A stretch of 64,000 nt of DNA, from the NCBI GenBank assembly GCA_025594325.1, contig JANHCV010000009.1, positions 434,001 through 498,000 of the forward strand, given 5' to 3'. Shown here piece after piece: positions 32,389-42,409 of this stretch. The translations under genes were made by a program, and so were the position numbers. The first letter of the stretch is position 1. Each line of letters begins with the position of its first letter. This DNA is from Blastocladiella emersonii ATCC 22665 (Eukaryota > Blastocladiomycota > Blastocladiomycetes > Blastocladiales > Blastocladiaceae). A model generated the notes under the pieces. It was given only the letters and a program-made list of their open reading frames with translations, was not told where the DNA came from and made no database searches.

Positions 32389-33819
32389 CTAATACATTGA
32401 CATGAGTGGATTCGCAGGCCCTGGCGACGCCCGCGCTGTACTCGCAGCAAGAATCGCGGCCGCCGCGCTGTACGCTTCGGGGCACTCGAAATCGAGGACG
32501 ATCCAGGTCCCCGTCGCACGCGCGTTGACGACAATTGATAGTTCTTCGCCAGGTGGGGCAGCGTACGCGATGAACGCGGTCGCCGGCCCGCATAACGAGC
32601 GCGACATCCGGCTGCTCCGTTCGCGCAGGACCACCGCAGTCGTATCGCCGTGTCCAACGCACCACAGATCCATTTCTGTGGCTCGTGTCGAGCGCCACGA
32701 CTGCATGAGCCGATCAGCGAGACTGCGCGCGGGCGCCCATGCCGGAAAAGCACGATGCGCGCGGACGCGGAAGTGCAGAACGGTCAACCCACACGCGAGA
32801 CTCGGGTCGCTGAACACGTCAAGCGCCTGTGACGGCCAAAAAAACGAGGGCGGTAGCGGTGAATGTACGGTGCTCGTCTCGCTGGGTGGAAGTACGAGAA
32901 GTGGGACCGTCGCGGCGAACGGCGGAGTGAAAGCGGGCAAGGCCTTGTCGTTGGAGCGAGTCGCTGCGTCCACGAGATCCAGCGGCGGAGAAGCATCGGA
33001 AGCGCTGCTGGCGACCGCGGACGGCTTGGCCGCCACGACGGCCGAGTCGAGTGTGAGATTCAGGTCATCGGATTCGTCAGCATCAGCGAAACCACCGCGG
33101 ATTTGCAGGCTACCGGCGCCATCGCCCGCGGTCCCGCGCTGCTGCTCGAGCTGACGTCGCACCTTGGCCGCGTTGAGCGCGGCGAGCAGCATCGGGCCCG
33201 TGTAGCTTGCGACCGAGAACGCGCCCGCGAACGCGACAAGCACGGTGATCAGCTCGTACTGGACACGGGCGCTCGGCGGCGTCGAGAGTAGAACATTGAC
33301 GATGATGATGATCACGGCCGCGTTGACGAGGCAGATGCCCCAGCGCACCGCCTCCTTGAGGTTAAACCGACATCCACGCGCGCGCCACGCCCACCACAGC
33401 GCGAGCGCGTAGAATGCCGAATGCGTCGACGTGATCCACAGCGCCGCGTTGCCAAGGATGTCGGGCGCCGCGCACCGGCAGCGGTACTCGATGGTCGTGA
33501 TGGTGGTCAGCACGTTGACCGACGGCGAGCACGACACGGCGAGGTAGATGGTGGGACCGAGATACATGAAGACCATGACGAGGCCCGACTGCGCGAAAAG
33601 TCGAGCGAAATGCGAGCTAGACCCGTTGAGCGCGCCGAGCGCGAGTCGAAGGCGGAGCTGGGCGGCCGCGTTGAGCCGCGGTTTGCCCGACGCGGACGAA
33701 CCAGACCGCCCAAAAGTCCCGATCGTCCGCCGCCGTGAAGCAAGCTTGCCGCCACCGCTGCTACGAACGCTCCCCATCCTGGCCGTCCGAAGGACGGGAG
33801 CGTGGCCACCGGGCTTCAT
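32389..33819 (-). CDS. Multi-pass membrane protein with cytosolic tail, 476 aa
   Basis: Single exon. A basic Gly/Ser-rich N-terminus is followed by four hydrophobic segments in residues about 70-230: GLVMVFMYLGPTIYLAV, SAFYALALWWAW, GICLVNAAVIIIIVNVLL and VLVAFAGAFSVASYTGPML. A Ser/Pro-rich linker follows, then a C-terminal domain of about 130 residues with hydrophobic strands (AVVLRERS, ELSIVVNARATGTWIVLDFEC). Family not recognised. About 40 bp upstream of the ATG, on its own strand, lies the same start block as in front of families A and B (33841-33868), although the protein is unrelated. It diverges from B2 across 250 bp. Confidence 0.68.
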   Translation of the reverse strand: MKPGGHAPVLRTARMGSVRSSGGGKLASRRRTIGTFGRSGSSASGKPRLNAAAQLRLRLALGALNGSSSHFARLFAQSGLVMVFMYLGPTIYLAVSCSPSVNVLTTITTIEYRCRCAAPDILGNAALWITSTHSAFYALALWWAWRARGCRFNLKEAVRWGICLVNAAVIIIIVNVLLSTPPSARVQYELITVLVAFAGAFSVASYTGPMLLAALNAAKVRRQLEQQRGTAGDGAGSLQIRGGFADADESDDLNLTLDSAVVAAKPSAVASSASDASPPLDLVDAATRSNDKALPAFTPPFAATVPLLVLPPSETSTVHSPLPPSFFWPSQALDVFSDPSLACGLTVLHFRVRAHRAFPAWAPARSLADRLMQSWRSTRATEMDLWCVGHGDTTAVVLRERSSRMSRSLCGPATAFIAYAAPPGEELSIVVNARATGTWIVLDFECPEAYSAAAAILAASTARASPGPANPLMSMY

Positions 33820-34069
33820 AACACTAGAAGCCGTCTTCGACCAGTTACTCCATCAGTTTTGCATGATAGCCAACGAGCAAAGGAGGAGGAGCGGCTCGGG
33901 GCTCGTGGGAAACGGAGGCACAGAGAGCGCCGCGTTGACCGCGTGTCTCATCGCGTGAGCGGCGCCTCCTGCAACGGACTGGCCGGCGGGCTGAGGCGCT
34001 GACTCCCTCCTCCCACACGGCCCCATCAGCTCTCGAACCCATGCTAAACTGATGAAGTAACTGACCGCA
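33820..34069. promoter_or_regulatory. Divergent promoter with two copies of the family start block
   Basis: Facing outward are two near-identical blocks: minus-strand ATGCAAAACTGATGGAGTAAC (33844-33864), 21 nt and shown here as 20+1 only to locate it, and plus-strand ATGCTAAACTGATGAAGTAA (34042-34061). Both contain a two-codon upstream reading frame (ATG-GAG-TAA and ATG-AAG-TAA). No full dyad was found between them. Confidence 0.5.
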
Positions 34070-37000
34070 ATGGAACCCTTGCCCGACCTTGTCCCGACAC
34101 AGACGAGCGCGTCGGTCCTGCTCACCGACCCCGCCGACCACTTCGACCCGTTCCGCGACTCGTATGCCGCCGACATCTTTCTCTACCACGACGCCAGGAT
34201 CGCCGGCCGAAAGCTTGGCGCCCTGCTCTGCGGTTTCCATGACTTGCGCTCGGTCGCGCTCACGCTCGCCGACGCGGAGCGAAAGGGCTCGCGCGCCGCC
34301 ATGTCCTTTGTCCTTAACGACTTGCGCCCGGACACAATTGCTCGCTCGCTCCTCATCCTTCACGCGCTATCGACATCGGTTCTTGACCCCGCCACGCTCG
34401 ACCGCTTTATCGGACAGCTCTGGTTCTCGGAGCACCTCGAGCAGGAGGTGCTGACCTTTTGGGTTGACCAGATGCGCGCGTGTGTCGACCACGACTGGCT
34501 CTCGTCGACCTCGCCCGTCCGCGTCATGGACGAAGCGACCCTAAAGTCGGTCCGCGGCTGCTTGCAGCGCTGGCTGGACCAAGCCGAGTCGCTGCCGATG
34601 TCGGCCGACCAAGCGGCTTCGCGCAAGACCCTGCTCGATTCGCGCGCGCTCGACCACCGCCGAGTGACGTGCGTCGAGGAGGCGCACACCTGCACAAACA
34701 GCAAATGCAAACACTCGCGCCGGATCCTCGGCGACGTTTTGACGGAGCGCGTGTCCTCGGCGGTCTTCTTCGACGCGGAAGACAAGGTTCCGCGGGCCTA
34801 CGATGCACGCACGCGCTGTGAAATTGAGCGCGTCGTCGAGGCCAGCTCGTTTTTCCTCAGCGCCCGTTCCGACCGCTGCCCGAACCCGACCTTCTTTGGC
34901 GCCAAGTCGCGCGAGGCCAAGATTATTGCGGCACCCTCGGCGGGCTTTTTCGTCGACGTGACCCAGGAGCGCATCGAGCAGTCCATGGAGCGCCAGCTGT
35001 CCGCGTGGCTCCGCGCTCTCGCTGCTGCTTTCGCGCCGGCTTCCAAGGGCAGCAAGGGCGTCCAGCACCGCGTCACGTTCGCTCTCGGCGACGCGGTCTT
35101 GGTCATGGAGCAGCTCACCGCGGACCCCGAGCTCCGCTTCGACGTGGTCGACACGTCGACGCTCGCCGACCGCTGCGGCGACCTGAACCTGCTCCTGCAC
35201 GGCTCCGTGCTCCTCAAGTACAGCGACAAATCGGCGGGCGACCGGTCGCTCCTGTTCCTTTGCGCGGCGAAATCGGAGACCACGGTCTCGCCGACGCTCG
35301 CCGAGATGTTCGACAGGATCTACGATCTTCCCGCCTCGCTTTTGCCCGTCCTGTTCGGCGTCACCCTTTGGGAGCAGCTTCCGCAGGCCCTCGACAGCTG
35401 GGCTGCCCACGTCCAGCCGTTTGCCCACAACCTCCTCGATTCGAGCGCGACGATGCCGTACCGCCGCAACGTTTTCTGCAAGGTGGACGCGCCCGACGCG
35501 CCGATTGCTCTTGTTGCCGCCGAGTCCGAGTATTTGTGGGAGCAAGTTTCCTGCTTTATCAAGACGCTGGACCGCAAGGACGAGGTGAGTAGCTACTCCC
35601 AAGGTACGCTTTGCGCTCTCCACAATGATGATCTGGCCGCGCTAACCGATTTGACTCATGGTGTAGGCGGTACTTTCTCGACGGCGGTGTTCCCTGTCAA
35701 ACTCCTCGCTTACGCATTCGCCGAGCGACGCCTCGTCTGGCTCGGCGCCGAGCCGTACACGTCGCTTCCTTGGCCTTGCTACGACGCGGACGTGATCGAG
35801 GAGGAGCTCAGCGACATGGGGTTCATGAACGGGTACTACCCCGAGCGCGGTTTGTACGCGCGGGCGCACGGCTTTGCCTTCGAGTACGACGATTGTCGCA
35901 TGGATTTGGATCCCGACGACATGGACGAAGTCATGGAGTTCGAGTTTAACGGCGAGGTGACTTGGATTCGCCAGGCCCGCGCCACCTTCACGCTGCTTCC
36001 CGGCATCCACCCGACGTCCGTGATCCGCGTCCACCGCACCGAGGGCCGCGGGTCCATGCCGTACCAGTCGATCAGCCACACGTACGACGAGGCCCGCGGC
36101 ACCGTCGACGTGGTGTGGTACATCGAGGCGAGCGACGTGGCGCCCGCGCCGGCCGCCCGCTTCTCGCTGTGGGCGCGGCCCACGCTCGACCAGTTTGACC
36201 TCTTTGACGAGGATGCCGACTGGGTCCGCATCAGCAACGAGCTCGTGCACGTCACCCGCTTCGACGACCTCTTCTTCCTCCCCGACGGCACCGACGCGGT
36301 GCTCGCGACCCGCGTCCCGCTCACCACCGTGCGCGGCGCGATCCGCGGGATCATGGCGGCGGCCGCCGCCGTCGTGCGCAAGCCGGCGCCGCAGCTGACG
36401 CTCGTCGACGAGGTCACCGACGACGACCACGCCATCGTCAAGCTCACGTTCGAGCTGCCGCGCGGCCGCGGCAAGCCGACGGTCAAGGCGATTCACGGGC
36501 CGGACCTCGCGCAGTACCGCGGCGCCGTCGCGCTCGTCATCGACGGCAAGACGCACACGTTCCAGCTGTCGTACCCGGGGTTCGTCATCGACACCAAGCT
36601 GTACCCGTCGCGGCGCGTCGACGTTGTGTTCCGCAAGACCACCCACGCGATTGAGCCGATGCTCGGTCTCGACCCGCCAGTCCCGCGGTTCGCGCTGTTC
36701 CCCGTCCCCGCGCGCGGCCCGCCCGTGTCCGCGTTCATGGGCGAGGTCGCATCCGCGACGCTCCCGCGCATGTTCACGCGCGACGAGTGGCCGCAGGCGT
36801 CGCGCGGCGTGTTCCACGCGGTCAGCCCGGTGCTGTCGCAGCGCGAGTGCGCCCTCGGGCTCAAGCTGCTGGTCAAGAAGGTGTTCGATTTCGCGGCCAG
36901 GAAGGGCGGCGCGTGCGTCATCAAGGTCGCCGGCATGGGCGACCGCGGCGACGTCGCTGTCATCTTCGTGCACCGGCCCATCGTCATCCCGCCGCAGGGC

Positions 37001-37399
37001 AGGGCGCTCGGCGTCACGCCCGCGCTCGACGTCGCGTACGTGTACGTGCCGCCGCTCCCGCCCAAGTCGGCGCCGGCCGCGCAGCGGTCCGCTGCGATCA
37101 GGCTGCGCAACCTCGTTGGCAAGTGGGACAGCTGGTACGACCGGTTCGTCGGGTACAGCTTCCCCGTGATGAAGTGGGTCAGCCCGCACAGCGAGACGGT
37201 CGCCGAGTACCTCGACTTCTGCCACGCGGCGACCGTCGACCGCTCGATGCCCGATATCGGCCAGTTCCCGCAGACCGCGCCGGGGACGGAGAAGGTGGCC
37301 AGCGCGACGGTGACGTCCTTCGCGGCACTCAAGGGCGAGCTCAAGCGCGCCACGCTGCTCCCCATGTACCCAACCTACTTCGACAATTGTATGCACTAG
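34070..37399 (+). CDS. Family B large protein, copy B2, two exons, 1,088 aa, unknown function
   Basis: Exons 34070-35603 and 35667-37399; donor GTACGC, acceptor TGTAG, 63-nt intron, 3,267 coding nt. The raw frame happens to stay open through the intron; the splice is chosen because it restores alignment with B1 (SQG/GTFSTAVFPVKLLAYAF). The earlier GTGAGT at 35585 gives the wrong phase. Landmarks are as in B1. B2 alone has a small Cys/His cluster (CVEEAHTCTNSKCKH, about residues 200-215) that could bind zinc. It also has an acidic loop (MDLDPDDMDEVMEFE) in exon 2. It is much more GC-rich than B1, so the two have drifted apart in base composition. No known fold is visible. Confidence 0.8.
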   Translation: MEPLPDLVPTQTSASVLLTDPADHFDPFRDSYAADIFLYHDARIAGRKLGALLCGFHDLRSVALTLADAERKGSRAAMSFVLNDLRPDTIARSLLILHALSTSVLDPATLDRFIGQLWFSEHLEQEVLTFWVDQMRACVDHDWLSSTSPVRVMDEATLKSVRGCLQRWLDQAESLPMSADQAASRKTLLDSRALDHRRVTCVEEAHTCTNSKCKHSRRILGDVLTERVSSAVFFDAEDKVPRAYDARTRCEIERVVEASSFFLSARSDRCPNPTFFGAKSREAKIIAAPSAGFFVDVTQERIEQSMERQLSAWLRALAAAFAPASKGSKGVQHRVTFALGDAVLVMEQLTADPELRFDVVDTSTLADRCGDLNLLLHGSVLLKYSDKSAGDRSLLFLCAAKSETTVSPTLAEMFDRIYDLPASLLPVLFGVTLWEQLPQALDSWAAHVQPFAHNLLDSSATMPYRRNVFCKVDAPDAPIALVAAESEYLWEQVSCFIKTLDRKDEVSSYSQGTLCALHNDDLAALTDLTHGVGGTFSTAVFPVKLLAYAFAERRLVWLGAEPYTSLPWPCYDADVIEEELSDMGFMNGYYPERGLYARAHGFAFEYDDCRMDLDPDDMDEVMEFEFNGEVTWIRQARATFTLLPGIHPTSVIRVHRTEGRGSMPYQSISHTYDEARGTVDVVWYIEASDVAPAPAARFSLWARPTLDQFDLFDEDADWVRISNELVHVTRFDDLFFLPDGTDAVLATRVPLTTVRGAIRGIMAAAAAVVRKPAPQLTLVDEVTDDDHAIVKLTFELPRGRGKPTVKAIHGPDLAQYRGAVALVIDGKTHTFQLSYPGFVIDTKLYPSRRVDVVFRKTTHAIEPMLGLDPPVPRFALFPVPARGPPVSAFMGEVASATLPRMFTRDEWPQASRGVFHAVSPVLSQRECALGLKLLVKKVFDFAARKGGACVIKVAGMGDRGDVAVIFVHRPIVIPPQGRALGVTPALDVAYVYVPPLPPKSAPAAQRSAAIRLRNLVGKWDSWYDRFVGYSFPVMKWVSPHSETVAEYLDFCHAATVDRSMPDIGQFPQTAPGTEKVASATVTSFAALKGELKRATLLPMYPTYFDNCMH

Positions 37400-37426
37400 G
37401 GTCGAGAGAGTTTGTTGTCTCAACAT

Positions 37427-37850
37427 CGAGTGATGAAGTCCGATTTTGCTATCCACCTCCCTTCGTCCCTCAGCGAGGTGTCTTACGTCCGCAAGATCGC
37501 TCCTGGGCGTGCTTAGTGACGACGGTCGACACCACGACTACCCCGGGAGGCTCCCTCCGCGATTGCGCTCCAACAAGTCAAGCATGACATCGCTGAGATC
37601 ACGCTCGGCCAGATGCAAGCGATTTTGTTGGGACTGGACTGCTTGAACGTCGAGGAAGGAGCGCGCGACATGGTCCACGGATGGCGCGAGCACGCTCACA
37701 CGCGCCGCGCACTCGCTCTAAGGCCCCTGTAAGCTCGTCCGCGAGACGGATGGTGGCACGGCCGCGTTCGACGCGTCGCCCGCGCCGCCGTCAGGACCGT
37801 ACTTGCTGAAGGTGGTGGACAGCGGCGTCAGTAGAGTTCACTCACCCGTA
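37427..37850 (+). pseudogene. Possible gene fragment of unknown family
   Basis: Protein-like segments appear in changing frames: MKSDFAIHLPSSLSEVSYVR (37433-37492), AIALQQVKHDIAEITLGQ and following residues to about 37730, then KLVRETDGGTAAFD to about 37840. They could be exons of a small gene or a decayed one. No donor/acceptor set gives a clean join. No family recognised. Confidence 0.25.
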
Positions 37851-39479
37851 CCCCCGCTGCAAGATCTGTCGTCGCTCGAGGTCAAGTCCGCAGTCTCACC
37901 GACAAGCTCGACGCGGGCGGAAACATGCAAGGAGACTCGGGACCATACTTTTGAGCATACTGGGCGACAGCGGCAGGCGAGCCACCTCGGGCTGCCGCCC
38001 CACGCCCGCTCGTACGCCCAGCTGCTGCCAACGCCGCCCGTGCCGTTGTTCGGCTCGGTGGGCACGTCGCCGTTGAAGTCATCGTTACACGCGTTCGGCC
38101 CATCGAATAGTGGACCGGTAGGCGAGAAACCCGCGTGCGCAAAGATCACCATGGCCGTCGAGCGCACGCCGCTCGTGCAGCACCGGATCCTGGCTGCTCA
38201 CGGCGACAAGAGCAAGAGGAGCACTCGAGGAGTGTGATGCAGCGAGTGAAAGTTGATCTCCATGCGTTTCGTTGGTGGCGTAGCGGCGCAAGGCAGAGGG
38301 CGATGACCGACGGCTCGACGGGGTGTTCATGAGCGCCACGAGCCGCTGTCAGCACGAAAGCAGAGCACGTTGCTTCAGGCTTGCGACGTTCAACAGGTAC
38401 GACGTCCAAGCGGCTCAAGAAGACGAGACATTAGGACCGTGGAAGCGACGCGCTCAGCGCCCGCGTACGGGCCTCCAGGTTCCCACGCGACGCGACGCGC
38501 ACGAAGGGCGAACAGCGTGCGCGTTGCATCCAAGCGCGTCCCCGGACATCGAGCAGCGTTGCAGCGCTCGTATTTTCATGGTCTCTCGCTTGAGCTCATG
38601 TAGCATAATGTAAGATGGCCTCCATTGGACTCGGTGACGACGCGTTGGTCCGCGAGGCGAGTGGCTCGCAGCAGGCCGAAGACAACGGACCGGCCGCGAC
38701 ACGGATCAGACTCGGTCGGTCGCAGTCGCCGTGGAGTAGATGGGTTGTGGATGTGAGCGGACCTGTGATGCGTGTGCAGAACACGGGAGCGAGCGGCGTC
38801 AGCAAGGCGAACGAAGCCCCGCGGCCTGTCGCGGCTCGATCTCCTCGCATGGCTGCGTCGACGCGTCGTAGACAGCATCCCTCAGGCCTTCGAGAGCAGA
38901 TCGAGTACGCCGCAGCCGCCTCAACCGGCGAGCAGCGCCCTGAGCGCGACGAGGGCGGCAGGCTGTCGGTACGGGCATGGGAACGCCGTTGCGGGAAGTC
39001 GCGCAGAGTTGCGCGGTCCATGATGCCCCAAGACGCCTGTGAACGCGCCGGCGAGGCGAGAGCTCGAGGAGAGGAGGCCGCCGCCGTGAGCAGGTGTGGG
39101 AGTCGGCGAACCTGGTGATGCAATGTGGCGCAACGCGTTGACCGCGTGTCCTTCTCATCCACGGCGACGCAAAGTGCACCGTCTGTTGAAGTGTCGGCGT
39201 ATACAACTCGGCGAAAGCTCTTGCATCAATTCTTCGGTCAACGCGAGGCGAAAATTGTCAAGTCGGGGAGTCCCGTGAAAGTCACGTTTGTCTCGCGGCC
39301 GCGGGAGACGCTGCGCCTTCACGCGCGCGCGCGCCAGTCGCGCTTGCCTCACGAATCGCGACGCGTCGACACGTTTATCAAAACTCCCTCGATACAACCG
39401 TCGACTCCTTGCGATGCCATCAACACTGACTCTTTCCGCACGCGTGCCTCTGCACCACCATTCGCAACTGGTCGACATC
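37851..39479. other. Intergenic, no gene supported
   Basis: About 1.6 kb. A minus-strand frame (37838-38167) has a short protein-like piece (FDGPNACNDDFNGDVPTEPN) but is not extendable. Everything else is Arg/Ala/Ser-rich shadow sequence. The segment around 39130-39165 resembles 33930-33955 (both contain CGTTGACCGCGTGTC), which may mark another promoter copy. Confidence 0.35.
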
Positions 39480-39757
39480 GCAAAACCTGCAGCAGCGGTT
39501 CGGGGCCCGATCGCGGCCGGATCGCGGCCAGAAAGCAGCATCTGGGCCGGATCTGTGATATTACCCTGACGCGGACCGGATCTGGCTCAGACGCCGCGCG
39601 GGCGGCGCGAGCGGGGTCGGGGCAGCGTCTGGGCAGCGTTGGGGCGGTATCCGGCCCAGATCCGGCCCTGATCGTGCCGTGATCCTGCCCTGATCTCGCC
39701 CAGGTCCGGGACAGAGGCTGCCGTGATGCCGCCGCGAAGTGCGCACCGATCGTGTCA
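39480..39757. repeat. Degenerate GATC/CCGG-rich repeats
   Basis: Variants of GATCNxGGCCxGATC recur about every 12-20 bp through this stretch and lead into the regular 44-bp array. They look like an older, decayed part of the same satellite. Confidence 0.5.
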
Positions 39758-40032
39758 CGATCCCGCTCGCATCGTGGCCGGATCCGGGCACACGTCGCAG
39801 TCAGATCCTGGCCGTATCGTCGCCAGATCCGGGCCATGTCGCGCTCAGATCCTGGCCGTATCGTCGCCGGATCCGGGCCATGTCGCGCTCAGATCCTGGC
39901 CGTATCGTCGCCGGATCCGGGCCATGTCGCGCTCAGATCCTGGCCGTATTGTCGCCGGATCCGGGCCATGTCGCGCTCAGATCCTGGCCGTATCGTCGCC
40001 GGATCCGGGCCATGTCGCGCTCAGATCCTGAC
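39758..40032. repeat. 44-bp tandem repeat array
   Basis: Five nearly identical 44-bp units start at 39802, 39846, 39890, 39934 and 39978. A degenerate unit lies before and a partial one after (40022). Each contains CAGATCCTGGCCGTATCGTC and GGATCCGGGCCATGTC. Single-base differences include cgccag in the first unit and gtattg in the fourth. The unit is not a multiple of three and lies in non-coding sequence. A (TA)n tract follows at 40066-40076. Confidence 0.95.
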
Positions 40033-40187
40033 CCAGTCGGGGAGTCATCCGCATAGCATTCGGGTATATATATATACAATATCATCATATCGGAACACGC
40101 TTGGGCGGCCAGCCGGCCGGCCTGCCCGCCCGCTCGCCCGCCCCCACCCCACGGTCAACAGCGTGTGCGCGCGCGCGCGCCCTTGGC

Positions 40188-41973
40188 CTACTTCTTGGCC
40201 TTGGTCTTTGTTCTGCGCGGCATCGAGATGGCGAGCGCCGCGAGCGTCGCCGCGCGCTTGGCGCTGGGCTTGCGCACGCGCGTCGACTTGGCCCGCGTCG
40301 CGGGTGGCGCGTTCTTGACGTTGTTGGTCAGGTCCGTCTCCTGCGTGACTTGAGCATCGGACCACGCTGACTCGTCGTCCTCGGCGCGCTCGTCGTCCTC
40401 GATGACGCCACCCTTGGACGCCGCCGACTGGCGCAGCTTGGCCTCGGTCTCGCCGTCGACCACGCCCGCTGGATCTTGAGCAGCAGCCGCAGCATCGATG
40501 GCTGCGGCCGGCGAGGTGAGCCCGTGTGCCGCGCCAACTTGGGGCTCGACCATGGACCTGCTGGTCGGTGTTGCACCAGCACCGACACCTGCAGCAGCGG
40601 AGCGATGGGCTGGGAGGTGGGAGCGGTGGCATGAGCGTCAGCGTTGGTCACTCGGACGCGGAGACAGCAGCGAAGGGAAGGGAGCATACAACGAGGCCGC
40701 TGCTGCAGTGGTGGAGGTGGTGGTGGCCGAGGTGGTGGCGGGGTCGGCGAACGTGGACAACGAAGGGGACTGGCGTCGCTCTCGCCGCCCTCGTCATCGA
40801 GAGAGGGGAGGGAGAGCGGGAGCGGGAGCGGGGGCGAGGGGAAGGGCGCGGTTGTAGTCTCGACGGGCACAAGCGAGGGCGCGCCGGTGGCGAGCGGGAC
40901 CGCGGCTGAGGTCAAGGCTGACATGGTGAGCGAGGCCGGGCCGCTACCGTTGCCGCTGCGCGCGAGCAGCTCGAAGATACTGGGGTCGAGGCCGTTGTGG
41001 GCAGCGAGGTGAAGAGGCGACGCCGGGTTGCCAGGGTTGATGAGCATTGACAACGTGTTGCCCGACGGCATCTCGACCGCGTAGCCCGAGTCGGAGAAGG
41101 GCATGGCGCCAGCGGCTACCGTTGACGAGGCCGAGGCCGCTGCTGGTGCCCCGGCGATGGCAAGGCCGGACGCGGGCGTGGCAGTGCTCGGCGGCGGGGC
41201 GGTGAACCACGCGAAGCCCGTACCGTACCCACGCCGGGCACACGTCTCGCGGAACAGCACCGAGAAGCCGGTCACCTTCTCAGTAAAGTCGGGTTCCGCC
41301 ACAACCTTGCGGAGCTTGGTGAGGTTGGATTGCCGGTCCGACTGGTTGCAGAAGTCACCCCACCCCTTCGCAGGCGACAGGGCCGAGCCCAGCTAGGCAG
41401 CGCGCGCGCGCAGGGGTGAGCAGGCTGCAGAAAGAAAGCGGCGGTGATGGCAGAGGCGCAACGTACCACGGCGAGAAGTAGAGCAAGGAAGCATTGGGCG
41501 CGGTTGACCTTGAGCACGGCCCCGTCCAGTTCCTGCAGCACCAGCACAGCGATGGATCCAAAGGATACATTCGCTATGAGGGCAAGGTCGGAGGGGGAGG
41601 GGAGGGGCAAATGAGGGGCACGAGTCGTGTTGAGGGATGGGCAGACGCACGCAACGTACAGTTCACGGACAACAGGAGGACGCTGTCAAGCAGCACCTCA
41701 AGGATCGTGTTCGGGTTGCCGGCCGCGTTAAAGAGCACGTTGTTGGTCCACGCAGGCTCGAGGACGCCCATGTTGCCGGCCTTGGCGGCCTTGAAGGCGG
41801 CGTGCGCCGTGTCCCAGGTCCCCGAGGCAATCGAGGCGTTGTTGACCAGCTTCTGCTTGATGAACTTGAGGACCAGCGTGAAGAGGTTGGAGCTCGTCCG
41901 CCGTCATGTCGAGCGGCAACACGGCGGGCGCCGAGCCGGACGACGGGCGGGGCGCGGGTTGGTGCGACGCCAT
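40188..41973 (-). CDS. Uncharacterised multi-exon gene with one ankyrin-like motif (possibly frameshifted)
   Basis: Exon A ends 41660, exon B is 41573-41467, and exon C starts 41392; donors GTACGT, acceptors CATAG and CCTAG. The joined protein runs NNASIASGTWDTAHAAFKAA...GNPNTILEVLLDSVLLLSVN, then SFGSIAVLVLQELDGAVLKV, then GSALSPAKGWGDFCNQSDRQ and VTGFSVLFRETCARRGYGTG. Next is an ankyrin-like NPASPLHLAAHNGLDPSIFELL and a Pro-rich linker. The C-terminal segment (40553-40188) is in another frame, basic, and ends MPRRTKTKAKK, a likely nuclear signal; the final intron is unresolved. Near 41905 the N-terminal MASHQPAP part and the rest disagree in frame. Function unknown. It diverges from the 42410 gene. 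Confidence 0.5.
40801..40832. repeat. 32-nt purine-rich repeat, copy 1
   Basis: Identical to 42109-42140. Here it lies within exon C and encodes, on the minus strand, a Pro/Leu/Ser run. Purine strand with (GAGCGG)n character. Confidence 0.7.
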
Positions 41974-42108
41974 GACGGGCGACGCTTGGGACGCGAGATG
42001 GCGGTGACGGTGGCGGTGGAGGGCGGGTGGGTCGGATGCCAGCAGGTCGAGGGCGGCGGGTGTCTTGCGGGAGCGGAAGCGACCGAGGCCGAGCAGGCGC
42101 AAAGTCAA

Positions 42109-42140
42109 GAGAGGGGAGGGAGAGCGGGAGCGGGAGCGGG
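42109..42140. repeat. 32-nt purine-rich repeat, copy 2
   Basis: Exact copy of 40801-40832, here in the region between the divergent genes at 41973 and 42410. Confidence 0.7.
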
Positions 42141-42409
42141 CGGGGCGGGGCGAGGGGCGCCCCCTCTTCGCCGCCGCTGTGCAGCAGGCTGTGCAGCAGG
42201 CTGTGCAGCACGCCGCCGAACGCGCAAACGCGCCAACGGGCCAACGCGCCAATCACGTGCTCGACGCGTCACTGCCTTGCCACCTTGGCCGCCTCGCCGC
42301 TGCGCCGCAATCTCTCCCGCGCGCGCGCACGCCAACGCTGGTCCGCCCACGCCCAAACTAGTTCCCATGTAACTGCCCGCAACTCGACCCGTCCACCCGT
42401 CCATCCATC

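Noticed and set aside
35585-35590. GTGAGT as the B2 donor
   Set aside because: Gives the wrong phase with the TAG acceptor at 35666; GTACGC at 35604 matches the B1 intron phase and restores the alignment.
35642-37456. 604-codon minus-strand open frame opposite B2
   Set aside because: Antisense of a well-supported exon that aligns with B1; composition is His/Arg/Asp shadow.
39758-40032. CRISPR-like array
   Set aside because: Units are contiguous with no unique spacers, and the genome is eukaryotic.
39739-40318. Open frames across the 44-bp repeat
   Set aside because: Repeat unit is not a multiple of three and stays open in all forward frames; periodic peptides are a by-product of the satellite.
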